From NCBI GenBank assembly GCA_034008185.1, contig CM067081.1, positions 16,987,821 to 17,051,820 of the forward strand: DNA of 64,000 bases, given 5' to 3'. Positions 49,501 to 63,400 of this stretch are shown piece after piece. This DNA comes from Gorsachius magnificus (Eukaryota > Chordata > Aves > Pelecaniformes > Ardeidae). The translations under genes and the position numbers were made by a program. The notes below the pieces were generated by a model that saw nothing but the letters and a program-made list of their open reading frames with translations, searched no databases and was not told the DNA's origin. Each line of letters begins with the position of its first letter. Within the stretch, counting starts at the first letter, position 1.

Positions 49501-52454
49501 CTGCCAGCTGCAATGGTGTGCCCATATAAAATAGCAGTTCAGGTCTTTTGTGAGCAAGTCAGATGCTCTGTTTGTCCTGGTACACTTTGGGGGGAGGGGA
49601 AAAAAGCAGATCATTAAATCATTATTTTGAAAAGGTCCTTAATTACATTTCATGCCAGAGAGAGGATGATTTTGTAAAGTGGATATTGAGGCTGCATAGC
49701 AACACAAAGAGAAACAGTGACTCTCTGTTCTGAGACAGAAACTTCTGAATGCCCCACATTCACTGGGAAGTTAACATATAATTTAATAATTCATTCATTT
49801 TGCTCATCTATATCATTTTTATGACATGCAAGATACCAGAATGTTTCCAGCATCTCTAAACAAATCCTGGAAGTGTATATCTGCAGACGAATATGCCAAA
49901 TGGAGATTTTAGAGGCACAAATACAGCAGATGCTCAGTTCTTAAAATTTTTTTTCTTTAAATTTTAAAATTAATTCCTTTAGCAGGGTCAGTATTTACAA
50001 GTACATAATATTATTTTTATGGAGGTTTGCTAAGCAGATTTAAAAGCAATAGTTGTAAAAGTTCCTAAGGATGTGATTCTTATCTCTACTGCTGTGTGTT
50101 TAGCATCAGTGGGAATATTTTTTGGATAGTGTGTGCTGTAAAAATACAATAGGACTTTGGAGGAAGATAGAATGGTAGGCAAGCTGTTTTACACACTGTA
50201 TATATTAATATCATAGCTAACTTTGGATGAGACTTTTAGTCTGACGCTATTGGGAGCAAAGATCTATACTGAGAACCATAAGGAAAATGCCTGTAAAAAT
50301 TTTCTAACTTTCAATCAGTGAAGCTTATTCAGTTAGGCAAATTCTTATTACCAAATTAACTTGTATGCAAGATAGCAGTATGTGTCTTTGCACATGATTT
50401 TTAAAGATTAGTATACCCAAAACATTCTTGACAATGTATCTGTGCTTATAAACTGAAAATAAAATGGTTGTCCAAAAATTCTTCCTCAAATGCAGGGCTA
50501 TGTTCCACATGAAGCACTATGTCAGGTAGCCTGAAATGTCAGTGTTGACAAGACGTTTATGTAAACCAAGAGGAAAGCACATTTAGTGTTTTATGTTTTC
50601 TGGATGACAGTACCACAGTTTTTAACTGCAGTTTTCAGACAAAAAGGAGTCACAGGAGCTGCACGCGCCTGTGTGCCACTTCTGCTTGTGCAGTGGGTGG
50701 TGATGGCACTGCTGTATTACAACATGGTGTCCAAAATGGATGTCAGCCTAATAAGAGCTTATAATTAAACATGATTAATCAGACACATAATTCTCCACTG
50801 TGGCCTCTGTGAAGCTATAAACATACTGATGTTCTGTATTATAACAGGCTCCTCGTGAAAATTCAGCTCTCGGTGCTGTTCGGGTTTTGTTGGCACAACA
50901 GTTCCCACTGTCAGCAGGTCAGCACGTGGCGTGTGTCTATCTGCCCTTTCCCCATGCTGCCCAGCTATCAGGCCACCCCTGGGTAGACCCCAGAAGAGGA
51001 AGCCCTACATCCAATAATTTAAATTTCAACCACGCAGATACTTGCAGCTGTACCAAATTTAAGTACAATATACATAGCATAGACTTCCTTAGCAGGCAAA
51101 ATATGCCTTCACTTGACATGTAGTAGGGTAATTGGGTGCTTAGTGCTTTAAAGTAGCCTGAATGGTGTTATTTATTTTGAGGTTAAACTGCTTCCAGTAT
51201 TTGAACTACCTTGCTTAGAGGTAGCTTGGATTGTTATGAATATGTTAGGAGTATGTTGTATAGCTACAACCTGAATACGGGAAGGTGAAGGTAGGACTTG
51301 AATAGCCAAAGGAGAAAACACTGAGAACAGTGAAACAATTAGAGTCCACTGGGACTGGTGAAACCTCCAAGAGATTTCAGAAGAACGAAGTTGTGAATCA
51401 CTGACAAGAGAAAAATCTTGTCACAGTGACTCATAAAATGATTAGCGCTGCCACAGTCTAGGAAAAGACTTCATTAGAGCTAAGCCTCTCAAAGAATGTT
51501 CCCTGCAGCTATATAGTATTGCTTTTATTAAAGTAAATCGCTTGTTACAATACTCTTTTTCCTGCGTGGAACACCATTATGACACACTGCAAATATATAT
51601 ATAAAAAATATAAAGAAATATATTTTATTTTCTCAAGAGGACTATTGTCTTGAAATATGCTGCCTGAAGTCTTGTAAACCAAATACTCCCTCAGGCTTCA
51701 TGGTGAACTACAGGTGTGAACTCCTTAAAAAATTGTATCATGGTCATCACTGTTTAACATCATGGAATCTGCATTCAGTTTCTGTGTGGAGGATTGGATT
51801 AAATATTCCAATAGTATTTGTCCTATATCCTTACTATTTCCAAGTTTATGCTCCTCAGCTCTTACCTGAAAAGTTCCCAACTCAGTACGTTGAGAGTGGG
51901 ACCTGAGAGTACTCCAGCAGTTAAATATTGTACAGTTTGACAGTTCTGCCCTGAAGTTCACTTGGAGGTCCTGCAACCGAGTGTTGCTACAGCTAAAAAA
52001 ATGAGCCTCACTGAGCCACTGGCCTCTTATTCATCAAGACCGGAAAGCGCAGGAAACCTGACAGATCTGGCGCAGCAAAGGAGGTAATAGTAGATAAAGG
52101 GAAGAAATGGAGAAAAAGGAATCTTGGTGTTCAGGCAAAAGGATTATGAAAGGTAATTTGGCACAGGAGGTATAGGTCAAATTCAGTTCTTCTACATACA
52201 CTGTATATTATTTATACTAATATAAATAATATATATGATATGTAGTATGTATTAAAACAGCAATCATTTCACTGGAATATGTTGTCTTACTGTATTTGAA
52301 TTAATTTTCCTTAAAAGATATTCTGGGAGAAGAAGTGGGGGGATTTTGGTGGGTGGAGAAAGAAAAGGAGAACAATTTTTCTGTAACATGAGAAAATTTT
52401 TCAGAAATTTTGCAGCTTACATCAAACTGATATACATAAGGTTGTGGCACTAGG

Positions 52455-52640
52455 AGAAAGTTTTAAATTTTATATGTATTAATATCTATATCTATATGGA
52501 TAAAACTTTATAAGTATATATAAAAAGTTGTAAGGGGTATATGAAGATATATATTAATGTATAATCTATATATATAAATAACATTATCTATAGATCTATA
52601 TAGAGATACAGATACAGATGATATACATATACATATTTCT
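52455..52640. repeat. AT-rich simple sequence with TATC words
   Basis: A patch dominated by TATATA, ATCTATA and ATACATATA words, with imperfect six-base periodicity. It looks like an eroded (TATATC)n or (TA)n expansion. Confidence 0.7.
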
Positions 52641-55099
52641 CTTGGTTAAAAATCCATACTTGTAGCCTTTAAATTACATTGTAAAATTAAGGCAAGTTGC
52701 CTTTGCAAGGATAGCCATAGGATCAACATAGACCAAAGCAACACTCTTTCTGTCTGAAGCTGTGCACAATCCACTTTCAAAACTTCTGGCACTGATCCCA
52801 TTTAGAAGAAAAACTTAGCACATATCAAGATAAAAAGTAGCTGAAAGAATTTCTATTCAAGGGTCTTGCTTTCTAGATGCATTGTGCCTTCAAGCCAAAA
52901 GAGTATTTCCACTAGCGTAAGCCAGAAGGCATTCTTTGATCCTTAGTCCAGGCTTTTTATAGTACACAGGGCTCTGACATGGCACTCTCCATTGCCAACA
53001 GTACTGTAGATGTATTTCACTGAAGATATTGCTAATATTAATATAATCCGGATGCTTCTATTTACTTTTCTTACAGTGACAATGCTTTCAACTGAACACT
53101 TTTAGCATGCATAGAAACAATTTATTTTGTTATTTTTTCTGAATACTAATGCATGCTTATTTTCCAAAGAGGAAAAAATGAAACAACCGATGCTTCATTT
53201 GACTATAGATATTATTTTTCCATTTTTAAACTAGCAAAAATGATAACACATAATCATGGTTTTGAGCATTTTTTTCAGTTCTCCTTTCCCTCTCTACACA
53301 TTTGCAAGACAGATTTAGGCCTTTTCAAAATTCCCCAAAAGCACTAGAAAAATCCAAAATAGGAAAATACAATAACAAACACTCCAAATTCAGTGAATGT
53401 AGTTCTTTATACTAAAACATTATGTACAGATCCACTGGGGTTTTTAACCAACACCAGAAGCGCCTTTAAGGAGAAGCTTTGGTGTACGGTCTGTTTGATT
53501 GCTTACTTATTTCGTCACTTGTGTCTCTTCCAGGCAGCTGCTGGGCAGTGTGATGTGAATGAGCTGGCAAGTTATAAAAAACATGTCAGCTGTTGATGCC
53601 ATGGTGGGTCTTCAGATTTTATAAGGCTCAGAGTGGTATCTTATGTTGCAGGCATAATTTAATTAATTTCAGGTGCTTCTGTGCTGCTTTTAAAGAGAGA
53701 GGTAGACTTGTTCATTAAATGATTACGCATTCTCTAAGAAAAGAATTGGCTTTTGCATTACATAAGGCTCAAGAAATTCCAGTCCATTAGTAACAAGGAG
53801 GATGCTAGATGACATACATTAGATGTATTTTGAAATCAGGTCATAGATAACTAATGTCAATCGATTCCTGAAAGTGTTTACCAAGATTTCTACTCTGGTA
53901 ATTTAATTTTTTAAACAATTTTTTAGTCATGAGAGAAAGTAGAAAAGCCTGGATGTGTGCTAATAGTGTGTCAGAAATAAAAAAAAGAGAAGGGAGAGGT
54001 GATTCAGGAACCAAAAAGTGAAGAATAAAAGAAAGAAAGAAAATTACTTCTGGACAGCATGGATTGCCACAGCTTGTAGGGGAAATCATTCCTACCATCA
54101 GAAATTTGCATGCATTCTCAGAAGAGATCTGGTGGGTGAAGTTAATCACATTATACCTTGTGTCGTAACCACAACTTCTATATATTCAAGAGGCACCCAC
54201 ATGAAAAGAAAGACAAGAGGCTGGAAAGAAAACCAGTGATGAAAGCAGGAGGCTGGAAAAGTCCACAGTCATTTATAAGTTCAACCCCCCAGATACATCA
54301 CCTGTTAGGAAAGGACTTTTTGACTAGCAAGAAAGTCCACGAGCACCAGCGCTGTAAGAGGTTTTGTTCCTAATCTCACCCTGTGCAGGCTCTGAACGTG
54401 ATAAAGTGCGCATTTCTTACCTTAGCTGGCATTACAGAGCATAGAGGATGTTTCTTTCATGTCTAGTGGCCTATCCTGATAAACCTTGGAGGAACATACT
54501 CAAGGCTCTACCTTGCTCTTCAGTTTGGTTGCAACTTGCTAGGGTTTCAAAAGGATTACATGATTATTGAGACAGAGTAACTGAATAAAGTTTACTCTCT
54601 TAGAAAAGAGAGAGAAAGGAAGAGAATCCTCACCAGCTGGTTCCAATGGATCACATAATGAAGGGTTAACAACTAATTGACAAATGTCAAAACCAGCAGC
54701 TGCTGGGACATGGCGACTGGAAGGGTGTGCTTTTAGTACGTGCAGCATGCCATCAATGCAGTGGACTTAAACATAAAACAAGTGCTGTACAAATCTGTGA
54801 ATGATGAAAGCATTGGCAGAGCTGTAAACAAGGAAGGAGCAATCACTGAGCACAGTCTGTAGCATTTGGCTCATTGGACACACTCCTATAACATGCATTT
54901 TAATACAGTTACACCAAAGAATGCAGGCCCTATCAACCAAAGGGAGGACTGCCTTCTGGAAAAGAACTCTAAAAAGGAGTTATTATGAGCAGCATAATCA
55001 GTGCTAAAATGAGTAAATGTAATCCTGGGATTTATAAACTCAAGCATATTAAAGTGCTCTATAGAGTGTGAGGACAAAGAATAGCAGAAAACAATTGAT

Positions 55100-55260
55100 A
55101 TAAGTTGGAAAAGAACTAGATAAGGTTAAAGAAGACATCAGGAGTATATTTCTAATAGTGAGGAGGGTTAGCAACTGGAATAAAGTAGTAGAGTCTTACG
55201 CTGGAAAAACTTCTATAGCTTCAGGGAGATCTTTGACTTGAATTAAGCCAGAATTCAATT
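55100..55260 (+). mobile_element. Possible ancient CR1-like LINE fragment
   Basis: Weak plus-strand similarity to the end of LINE ORF2: agtatatttctaatagtgag, gagggttagcaactggaata, then a degenerate helix region (tctatagcttcagggagatc). It is short and highly eroded. It could be chance resemblance. Confidence 0.3.
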
Positions 55261-55679
55261 AAAATTAATTATGAGCTGGAATTGGTAGCAAGTGCCTTTT
55301 GCAATGGCTGCATGTCTGCAGGAACTCTAAAACTGACCCTACGCTTGTTGCAGTTAGTTACAAGTTGCTTTCGTGACTTGCTGAACAAGAACACCGTTTC
55401 TCTGCTTCCCTCAGCAAAGTATGTCACTGACATGAAGAATGCAGTGGCAGAGCTCTGGCCCTATTAAATAAACATGGAGCTCACGGAAGGTATTTCCGAA
55501 ATGATGCCAGAGAAAAATGGGATCCTTAATGCACTTAATAATGTTGAGAGCTGTCATAAAAGAGAAAATTGCTGCTGAAAACTTAGAAACGGCAGAAGAT
55601 GACAGTGTGTGAAAGAAAGCGAAGTCACGGTATGAGCCAGAGCTCTCCTGTTTCTGACACATCAAGAAGGTGGATCACA

Positions 55680-56024
55680 CTGGATCAGGGGAAGGAGCAG
55701 CAGAAAGGAGCTGTTGCAGACTGACCACAGCCCCCATCCCTCTGCCACTGGGGGCAAGAGGTAGAGGAGGCAGCAGTGAAGGAGTTGAGCCTGGGGGCGG
55801 GGGAGGGAGAGGGGTTTGTTTACTTTGTTTCTCACTAATCAAATCTATTTTAACTGACAATAAATTAAATTTATTTTCCCCAAGTCTAGTTGGTTTTGCC
55901 ATGATGATAACTGGTAAGTGATCTCCCTTTCTTTATCTCGACCCATTTTATCCCCATCCTGTTGAGGAGGAGCAAGTGAGCAGCTGTGTTGGAGTTTGAC
56001 CCCTAGCCAAGGATAACTATCACA
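55680..56024 (+). mobile_element. Avian ERVL-like LTR, 3' part
   Basis: Recognised from memory by a purine-rich gggggcgggggagggagagg block, the word caataaattaaatttatttt, then ccccaagtctagttggtttt, gatgataactggtaagtgatctc and ttatctcgaccc. It ends in gccaaggataactatcaca, equivalent to the usual gccagggttaaacccccaca. The 5' end of the LTR is not clear, and sequence before about 55680 is unassigned. No internal retroviral region is seen, so it is a solo or partial LTR. It differs in type from the LTR at 23156-23700. Confidence 0.82.
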
Positions 56025-59000
56025 ATTATTCTTTCTAAATAAAATAAGAACTCACATCCTTCCAGCTCTGTCTGAAAGAGCTCTTCTCTCATGCTGAAGT
56101 AAGAATTTAATGATTTTTACAAACAGGCAAGCTTGGGATGTGAGCAGAAGCTGGAAAAGAACTATTTTTTTTTCTTTTTTCCCTTTTTTCTTAGAATTGC
56201 TCAGAGTCTTTTTTGAACAAAATTCTGCATCTGAAATTCCCAAAATATTTTGGACCATCAGAAATATAAATACAAAAGGGTTACAATATGAAATCTTGCA
56301 ATTATTGACGTCACGTTTACATTGCATTACAAACCTAATTAAGTTTTTCCTAGTTTCATTGACATAGTAAGGGTAAAAGAAAATGTCAGTAGAGAGTGAC
56401 TGCAAAACATTTTGTATTTTTAATATAACTAGAAATTCATAGGATCTGATTGTCACTACTACTGACAGCAATGGCCGTCATAACTAATCTCACAATTCCT
56501 CATGAACAAGCACCACTTGGCATTTAAAAGTAGGCACATCACAGTGATATGTTCATTTTACCTGGGCCACCCGAGTGATGTTATTTTGGGTGACCTCTTT
56601 CGTCTAATGAAGATGCACTGACTAGATCTTGGAAACATGTTTATTGCAGCTGTAATGTATGGGGGGCAGGCAAAGAAGGGAGATTTCAGAAACATGGCAA
56701 GCCACTTCTGTATTTTATTCTCTGTAACTAATAATTATTTTCAGTTTTAGAAAGTGTCTGAAGACTACACCTCTACTAACAGTCAAACAATTCCAGTTGC
56801 TAAAAAATTGCAGTACCAAAACCAGGGAAAGGTGAAGGTTTCCCAGGCTGCTTAAACACAAACTGCGCATACATCATTAGGATTTGTCAAAGGTGAGAGT
56901 TTAAAAAAAATGCACCTGTGACATATGCATCGAACTATTTCTTACACTGTTGACCATCATAGAAGGAATAAATACATTCGATACTTGGCAGACAGGAGAG
57001 ATAAAAACATGAGTATAGAGAAAATTATTATTGGTAACATGCTAAGAATGTACTCTCCTAAAGTGCATCTAAGTACACTCAGAAAACCAAACCCAGTAAG
57101 TCCTGAAACTAAAGAATTTGTGATCCTGCTGGTACCCTCTCCTCCTCATTGCATACAGTCTGCACTGATGCATGTATGCATGTGTGCTAACACTTAATCT
57201 CATTCTTTAAAATCTTTCTCATAAATGTTTTCCTTCTTATGAAATGCATCATCTTTCTCTGACTTAACAGGAAATATTTTTTTTTGGCATTATTTTCTCC
57301 CCTCACGAAAACACTAAGTCCTCATAGTTAAAGACCAATATACTTAAGGCATTCCCTTACAGATTCTTTTTCCTTGACTTCTCCTGTTGTCTCCTTTCTT
57401 GTTTTTTGGAAGAAGCTGATATGTTAACACATCAGTTTCCAAGAGCTGCCAAGATAAATATTTAACTTTTTTTTTTCATTTTTTTCCTGCTCCATTTTGG
57501 TAGAGGTAGGGAAGAACATCAAGCCATTATCAATCTAGTAATAAGATTAAACATCTGTGAAGTATAACAGTTTAATCATACACTTTATTTCATTAGCCCA
57601 CATATAAAATGTAAATAATACTCAGAGAAGCCTAACATTCTCTTCTTGCTTATACCATCTTGCTTCACTGAATTAATTATTAGATGTTCGCATTTCACCT
57701 TTCTTTTTCAAGGACTACTTGTGCTTCTCCTCTCCTCCTGACACTATTGCTGGACTCACTGGCCATTCCAGATTGAGACATGAGCCAGAATTGTTTAACA
57801 AACGAAATAAAATACTCACAAAAGGAATCTATGGGCACTAGTTCTACAACATTAAACAATATTTCTGTGAAAAAGCAAAGGAAGTCAGCAGAATTCTGGT
57901 ATTCCAATTAAGTTTTGAAGAAGATTCTAGGAAGACTTAATAAATTCCCCATCCACAATAAAAGGCATAAGAAAGAAAATGCATTGCAAGGTGGCTGTTG
58001 TTTTCTTTCTTTTTGGTTTTGTGTTTGGTGTTTGTTTTTGTGGTGTTTTTTTCAAAATCACTAACACTATTTCCTGATGTTAACTCATCAGTTTTGATAT
58101 AATCCTCATTTTCCCACTATACCCATCCAATAACAGGATTTAAAAATTGCTCATGAAATTTACAACAGATGAGCTGGACAAATAATAAAATATTTTTAAA
58201 ATTAAGGAAATGACAACAAATTATTATATTTTGAACTTAATAAAATTATATCACAGAATATGAAAAGGGCCTGGAAAACAAGGGTGTGCCTGCAGTGCGT
58301 CACATCTCAATACTTGATGCCATACTTACCAAAAACTCTCGTAAGGCTTGTTTAGCACTGTTGTCTTGCCCACTTCTATGTGACAGAGGCTGTTTACTTT
58401 TGATGAACAGATTCCTACCAGCACACGAATTAGCAAATATACTGGTCCTATATAGGAAAGAGAACTTTTACTTTTGCCCATATTTTCAGAAGGAAGGTAA
58501 TGTTTGTAAGTAATCAACTTTAGATATTTTAAATGCATTACATTTTTCAAAGTCAAACTGATTAGTGTTTTCTGAAAATTAATATTCTCAAATGTAGTGT
58601 GTGTTCAATAACCAAAAGTGAAGCACTCACTAACCCCTCCGAACAGGAATGCTCATCATTGCTGCATTATATCCGTTACTCTAGTCCTTCACTATGTATC
58701 AACTACTTGTTAAGGATAAAGATATCACTCAAATTAATAAATGCATCTGAGAAAAAAGGTTAATTAAAATAATACAAGAAAAACAACAGAAATCAAAGTA
58801 GAGTAGAAAAAAAAAGGGAAATCTAATCATGATGGAGGACCTCAGTACCTTGTAAGATGGGCCTGTGGTTCATGTACAAACATGAAGAACATCTTATGAC
58901 AGAGCCTCAGTTTCACCCCCAAAACTCAGGCAAATCAGTACATCAATATGTAGTTTTTAAGATCCAAGAGATTCTTTGGCTTGAGTTTCTTTTTCCAAAT

Positions 59001-60163
59001 CTGACTAATATTTGGTGGGTTGTTTTTTTTTTCTCTCAGGATTTCAAAATAGCCATTAAGAGAAAATCTCAGTAGCTCTTCATTGTAAGGGAAGAATTTA
59101 ATCAGTCCAGACTCTCCATAACCTCCTCTACTAAGCTCATCTGCTTGGGCATTAAACCAGGGAAAGAGGATATTTGACTATGTCAATAGAAATGAGTTTA
59201 AATTGAGCTATCTTCCTCTACAATCCCTCGACTGTCCTTAGGTGAATTGCAATAAATGATGATAGGGCAATTATACTCTGCTGTTTTACCAGATGTCTCC
59301 ATTTCTCTGAAATACTATTTTGTTCAGTTTTATAATCTCTGGCTCTCTAAATACCAAAAAGAGCCAGTATAGCTAGTTACTATTTTTTCATTATTGCAAG
59401 AACTATTCCCAGGTCACACTTTATATTGGCTACTGTACTTCTTACAGGAAATTGTTTCTGTTATGTAATAATGATAATAATTTTATTCAACTGTAAAAGG
59501 TTTGACTGTAACTATAATATTATTTGGTTCTAGTGAATGATCCAGAAGGCACAGTACATATAAAAAAGACCTCCTTTCCCTTTTCTTGAAAGTAGATGAT
59601 TTGCAGTAATTGGCCTGCTTCTTCTGGTCCTACTTAGCTGATGGAAGAGTACGGAGTATCTCTGAACTGAAGACAGTATCAGGGCTGCCACTGTGACCTG
59701 GTCTATGTCATCATTTCAGTCATTTCCCATAAATCTTTAAGAGATACAAGCAGCGGATACACACTTCCCATTATGGATCACAGAATGGACCCATTTATTC
59801 ACAAGTCAGAATCAGTGTTAGGAGATGAAATGACACCACTGTAAAATCATCACACGGGAAAAACTATTTTGAGCATTCTTAACATGACATATCCGGACTT
59901 AAGCAAAGCAGCTTTGAAATAATCAAGAAAGAAGGGATAAGAAAGGAAGGTTCCTGTGATACTTTCCTGTTCCTTTCCCCTGAACCAATGACACTTTCAT
60001 GTGCTGATTTTGAGACACTATATGTCAAGAACATTTGTCCACCTACCACGGCATTTCAGAGCACACAGTAAGGGAGAACCACTGCAGAGCACCCTCCTTT
60101 GGATCCCTTCTCTTTCTTCTACTAAGTGAGCCATGGCACAGTACCAACAGCTATGTGCTGAGA
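56025..60163. other. Gene-free interval
   Basis: No gene, RNA or clear mobile element is recognised. Short T-rich runs occur (57468-57487, 59022-59032). Confidence 0.55.
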
Positions 60164-60482
60164 TTTTCTTTCTTTTTTGTTCTTTTTCTTTTTCTTCTTC
60201 CTTTTCTTTTTCTTTTTCTTCATTTTCTTTTCTTTTTTTCTTTTTCTTTTTCTTTTTCTTTTTCTTTTTCTTTTTCTTTTTTTTCTTTTTCTTTTTCTTT
60301 TTCTTTTTCTTTTTCTTTTTCTTTTTCTTTTTCTTTTTCTTTTTTGTTTCTTTTTCTTTTTCTTCTTCTTTTTCTTTTTCTTTTTCTTTTTTCTTTTTCT
60401 TTTTTTTTCTTTTTCTTTTTCTTTTTCTTTTTCTTTTTTTTTTCTTTTTCTTTTTCTTTTTTTGTTTTATCTTTCCCCTTCC
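60164..60482. repeat. (TTTTTC)n hexanucleotide tract, 300 bp
   Basis: A pure pyrimidine strand is built almost wholly of T5C units, with occasional longer T runs, TTC or G interruptions. It reads as FSFSF or FLFLF in three plus-strand frames and as KEKEK on the minus strand, which explains the long open frames at 60035-60592 and 60220-60582. These are artefacts, not genes. The tract is mirror-symmetric polypyrimidine and so a candidate for triplex DNA and for length instability. Confidence 0.97.
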
Positions 60483-63400
60483 CTATTGCACTTTCAGGCC
60501 TGAAGGTGGAAGCCTGGATAAGATACTTTAGTGGTTTGCACCTCAAAAGAAGTTTAAGAAACCCTTCAATATGGCTCTCCATTGTAGCTTAGTAGAGCTT
60601 TTGAAAGCATGTTACTGTTTAAACAGTTAGTAATTAAGTGGTCAAAAAAGCCTCAAAAATTTGTTGTAGCAAATGAAAACAACTGGGGGCAGGGGTCGGA
60701 TGCTATCAAACTCTTCAATATTATGAGCCTAAAACTATCATTTCCATGAAGGACTTAAAACAGCAAGCAGATATCCAGTTCCTTTGAAATCAGGCATCAG
60801 CTCTTCAGAGAACTGTTGGTGAAATAAATCTGCTTTATTTTCTATGCTCAGGAAATATAAGTCACTTCCCTGCAGCTCTCTTCATGCATCATTTCTGGGC
60901 AGTGGTGTTTGTTCAAACGTAGCAATCAAGCTATGCGTTTATAAACTCAGAAACGTAAGAAAGAGCACAGCAAAAAGTATTTCTGCACTTAGCTATATCT
61001 AACCTTCTGTTCTGAATACTGCTAGGAAATCAAAGAGACTGTACCCAACAATGCATGGAAATTGTTGTTGTTAAAACCTTCTGCATGTGTATTTTGGTGT
61101 AAGTCAGTCACCTACAACCAACATGGAAATATATAGGAGTCTTATTTATGTAAAAAATCCACCAGCTTCCATATTTCATTGAAGCCACAATATGTTGGGG
61201 CCCAGGCTGAAAATTAATTTGGCATTTTAGGCATAAGCCTGCTTTACTATGTAATACAGGAATGAGTTTATTTGTATTTAACGCTGATACTGTATGAACT
61301 TGGGAAAATGTCAAGATAGCCTTGATCTCTAAAGGTTACATCTATAAAGATGTTTATATTGTCTTCTTTGAAGTGCCATTATCCGTGGAGATGAAATTAG
61401 TTGCCAGTAAACAGCTAGTTTTTACTATGCCATTTAAATTCTGGGCAATTATGTTGATTCTGAGACCAGTAATTTTTTTTTCTCCAAAATTATTTATAAT
61501 CAGCAGAAATTGTGGTTGTGCAATGGTTGCATAAAGTGTCTGAACAGACCTTTTACCTACAAAGACTGAACCATGCAGGAAATTTTATGAACATGTTTAT
61601 TTGAAATGTGAAGGCCTCATTCCCAAAATCCCATTAATTTAAAAGGACAAACAAATGGAAGTGTCAGGAATCTTGCCATTCCAAGCCTCAGACTGCAGTG
61701 GCACACACATTATGGCTTTAGAAGTACTTTACATACCACATAAAAAAAAAAAAAAAAAAAGCTATGCCTGCAGTTGAGCTGGAAGCAGAAGCCTGACTGC
61801 TCTGAAGAGCTTCCACCACAACAAAAGAGTAAAGAGACTTTCACTGCCTACAAAAGTCAAGTGCCCAATGTGAAACAGCATCACTTACATGCAGCCAAGG
61901 TTTTCCAGGCACAGATATCCCAGACATCAGAAAAACTTATTACCAGTTCTTTTTTGGTACTACTTACTTCTGCACCAGCTCCTCAATGTGCAAGAAGGAG
62001 CTTGCAGTAGCCTTGGAGTCTGTTTTATTAAATTCCATAAACAAAGTGAAAGGTAGTCTGGGGCGATAGCACTCCCTGATAGACATTTACATGCACAATA
62101 GATACTGCTAAATCATCCAAGTGAGTGGTGATTTATCTCTGCAGCTTTAAACCTTGACATTTAGCAGGACTGAACAAACAGCACGTGTACCTCAAGTACT
62201 CAGGATTTGTTGTTTTCATCTACTTAGGTGCTCGCTTTATGTGAGTACCTTATTAAAATATATTGCAAACACCTCAAGCCTCAGTCCAAATTCTTGAGAT
62301 GTCATCCTGGGTTTTGAATATTTTCTATTTAAATGCAGTGTTTGATGTACCAGCTGTATCCTACCTAGAGATGCCTTTTCTCTAGTTTTCAAATTGTAGC
62401 CTGTCTGTTCTTTATTTAGTGACGCACTTACTTTCTGTCTCCAGAAAGGGAATGCCACACAAAAGTGTAAGCTATCATTTTTATTTCAAAGGCAAGGGCC
62501 TCTATTGATAACACAGTCAAGCTCACCAGGAATACCTGAGGGGACTGCAAAACCCTGTTGATCGCTTCTGAAATACTGACTTGCAATATATTTTCCCAAT
62601 AAAAAGGCTGAGTACCAAGTGTATCATCATTTGAGAGCACAAAAACAAAAGGATGGCTTTTCCAGGTTATGCCAAAGGTCTGCTTTGTCTCACCATCCAA
62701 CAGGCGCCTCGCTCTGTTGTCTCCAGAGAGAGAAGCGTAAGCAATGTCCAGCAGGTCTTTGATGCTGCGATGAACCATTTGGCTCTATTTTTCTGATTTT
62801 TTTAGGAATATTAATTACATTTCCTTCATGATTGTTTATTCACTTTCCCATTTCCTGTGGTTCTTATCTTTTTTTGTAAGGAATTTCAGTTTCTTTTCAG
62901 TCTTGTCCTTTCCATGGCATTCAGTAGGGATGAAGGATGCTTGAAGAAGAACATAAGAGATGAAACAAATAATGGCACTTCCTCTGCGAATCTGCAACAG
63001 AGAAACTGCCTAGCCCAGAGACAGTACCACTGCATTTAACTTGGGGCAAGCTCTTGTCTCCCCAAAGCTGACTGCTCTCCTTCTTGGGAGGTACTGCAGA
63101 CCCTGTGCCTCCAGTCACTAGAAAATGAGTGTAGCTTGGGTAGAATTGCAGTCTACAATGCCTGGGGAAAGGGTGTGGAAAGGCAAGGAAACAATTAGAG
63201 GTGGTCACCAAACTGAGACAGGGACTCAGATATATTGTCAACCACTCCCAAAGCAATATTCATGAGTCTCATTCAACTTAAGATTCTAATTACACTTTTT
63301 AGCTCTAAATTTGAACTTCCAGACTTTTGAAAGAGATAAGGTAATCAAAAGGTAATCACTGTTCCTTTTCAGTGTAATACAGTGTGACTAAATAGACGCT

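Larger units (their letters stand above)
42118..55099. other. Gene-free interval
   Basis: Nearly 13 kb without a supported gene. Short microsatellites occur at 42552 and 46524. AT-rich simple patches lie at about 51590-51630, 52185-52260 and 52455-52640. A cluster of TAAT-type motifs at 50748-50793 could be a conserved regulatory element. Around 43940-44170 there is weak wording like a very old minus-strand CR1, not strong enough to call. Confidence 0.5.

Noticed and set aside
60035..60592. Long plus-strand frames and a lysine/glutamate-rich minus-strand frame
   Set aside because: They are direct translations of the T5C hexamer tract and would be open in any frame of such a repeat; no coding evidence.
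61640..61760. Processed retrocopy ending in A19
   Set aside because: No recognisable gene sequence lies upstream of the A run and no flanking duplication was seen.
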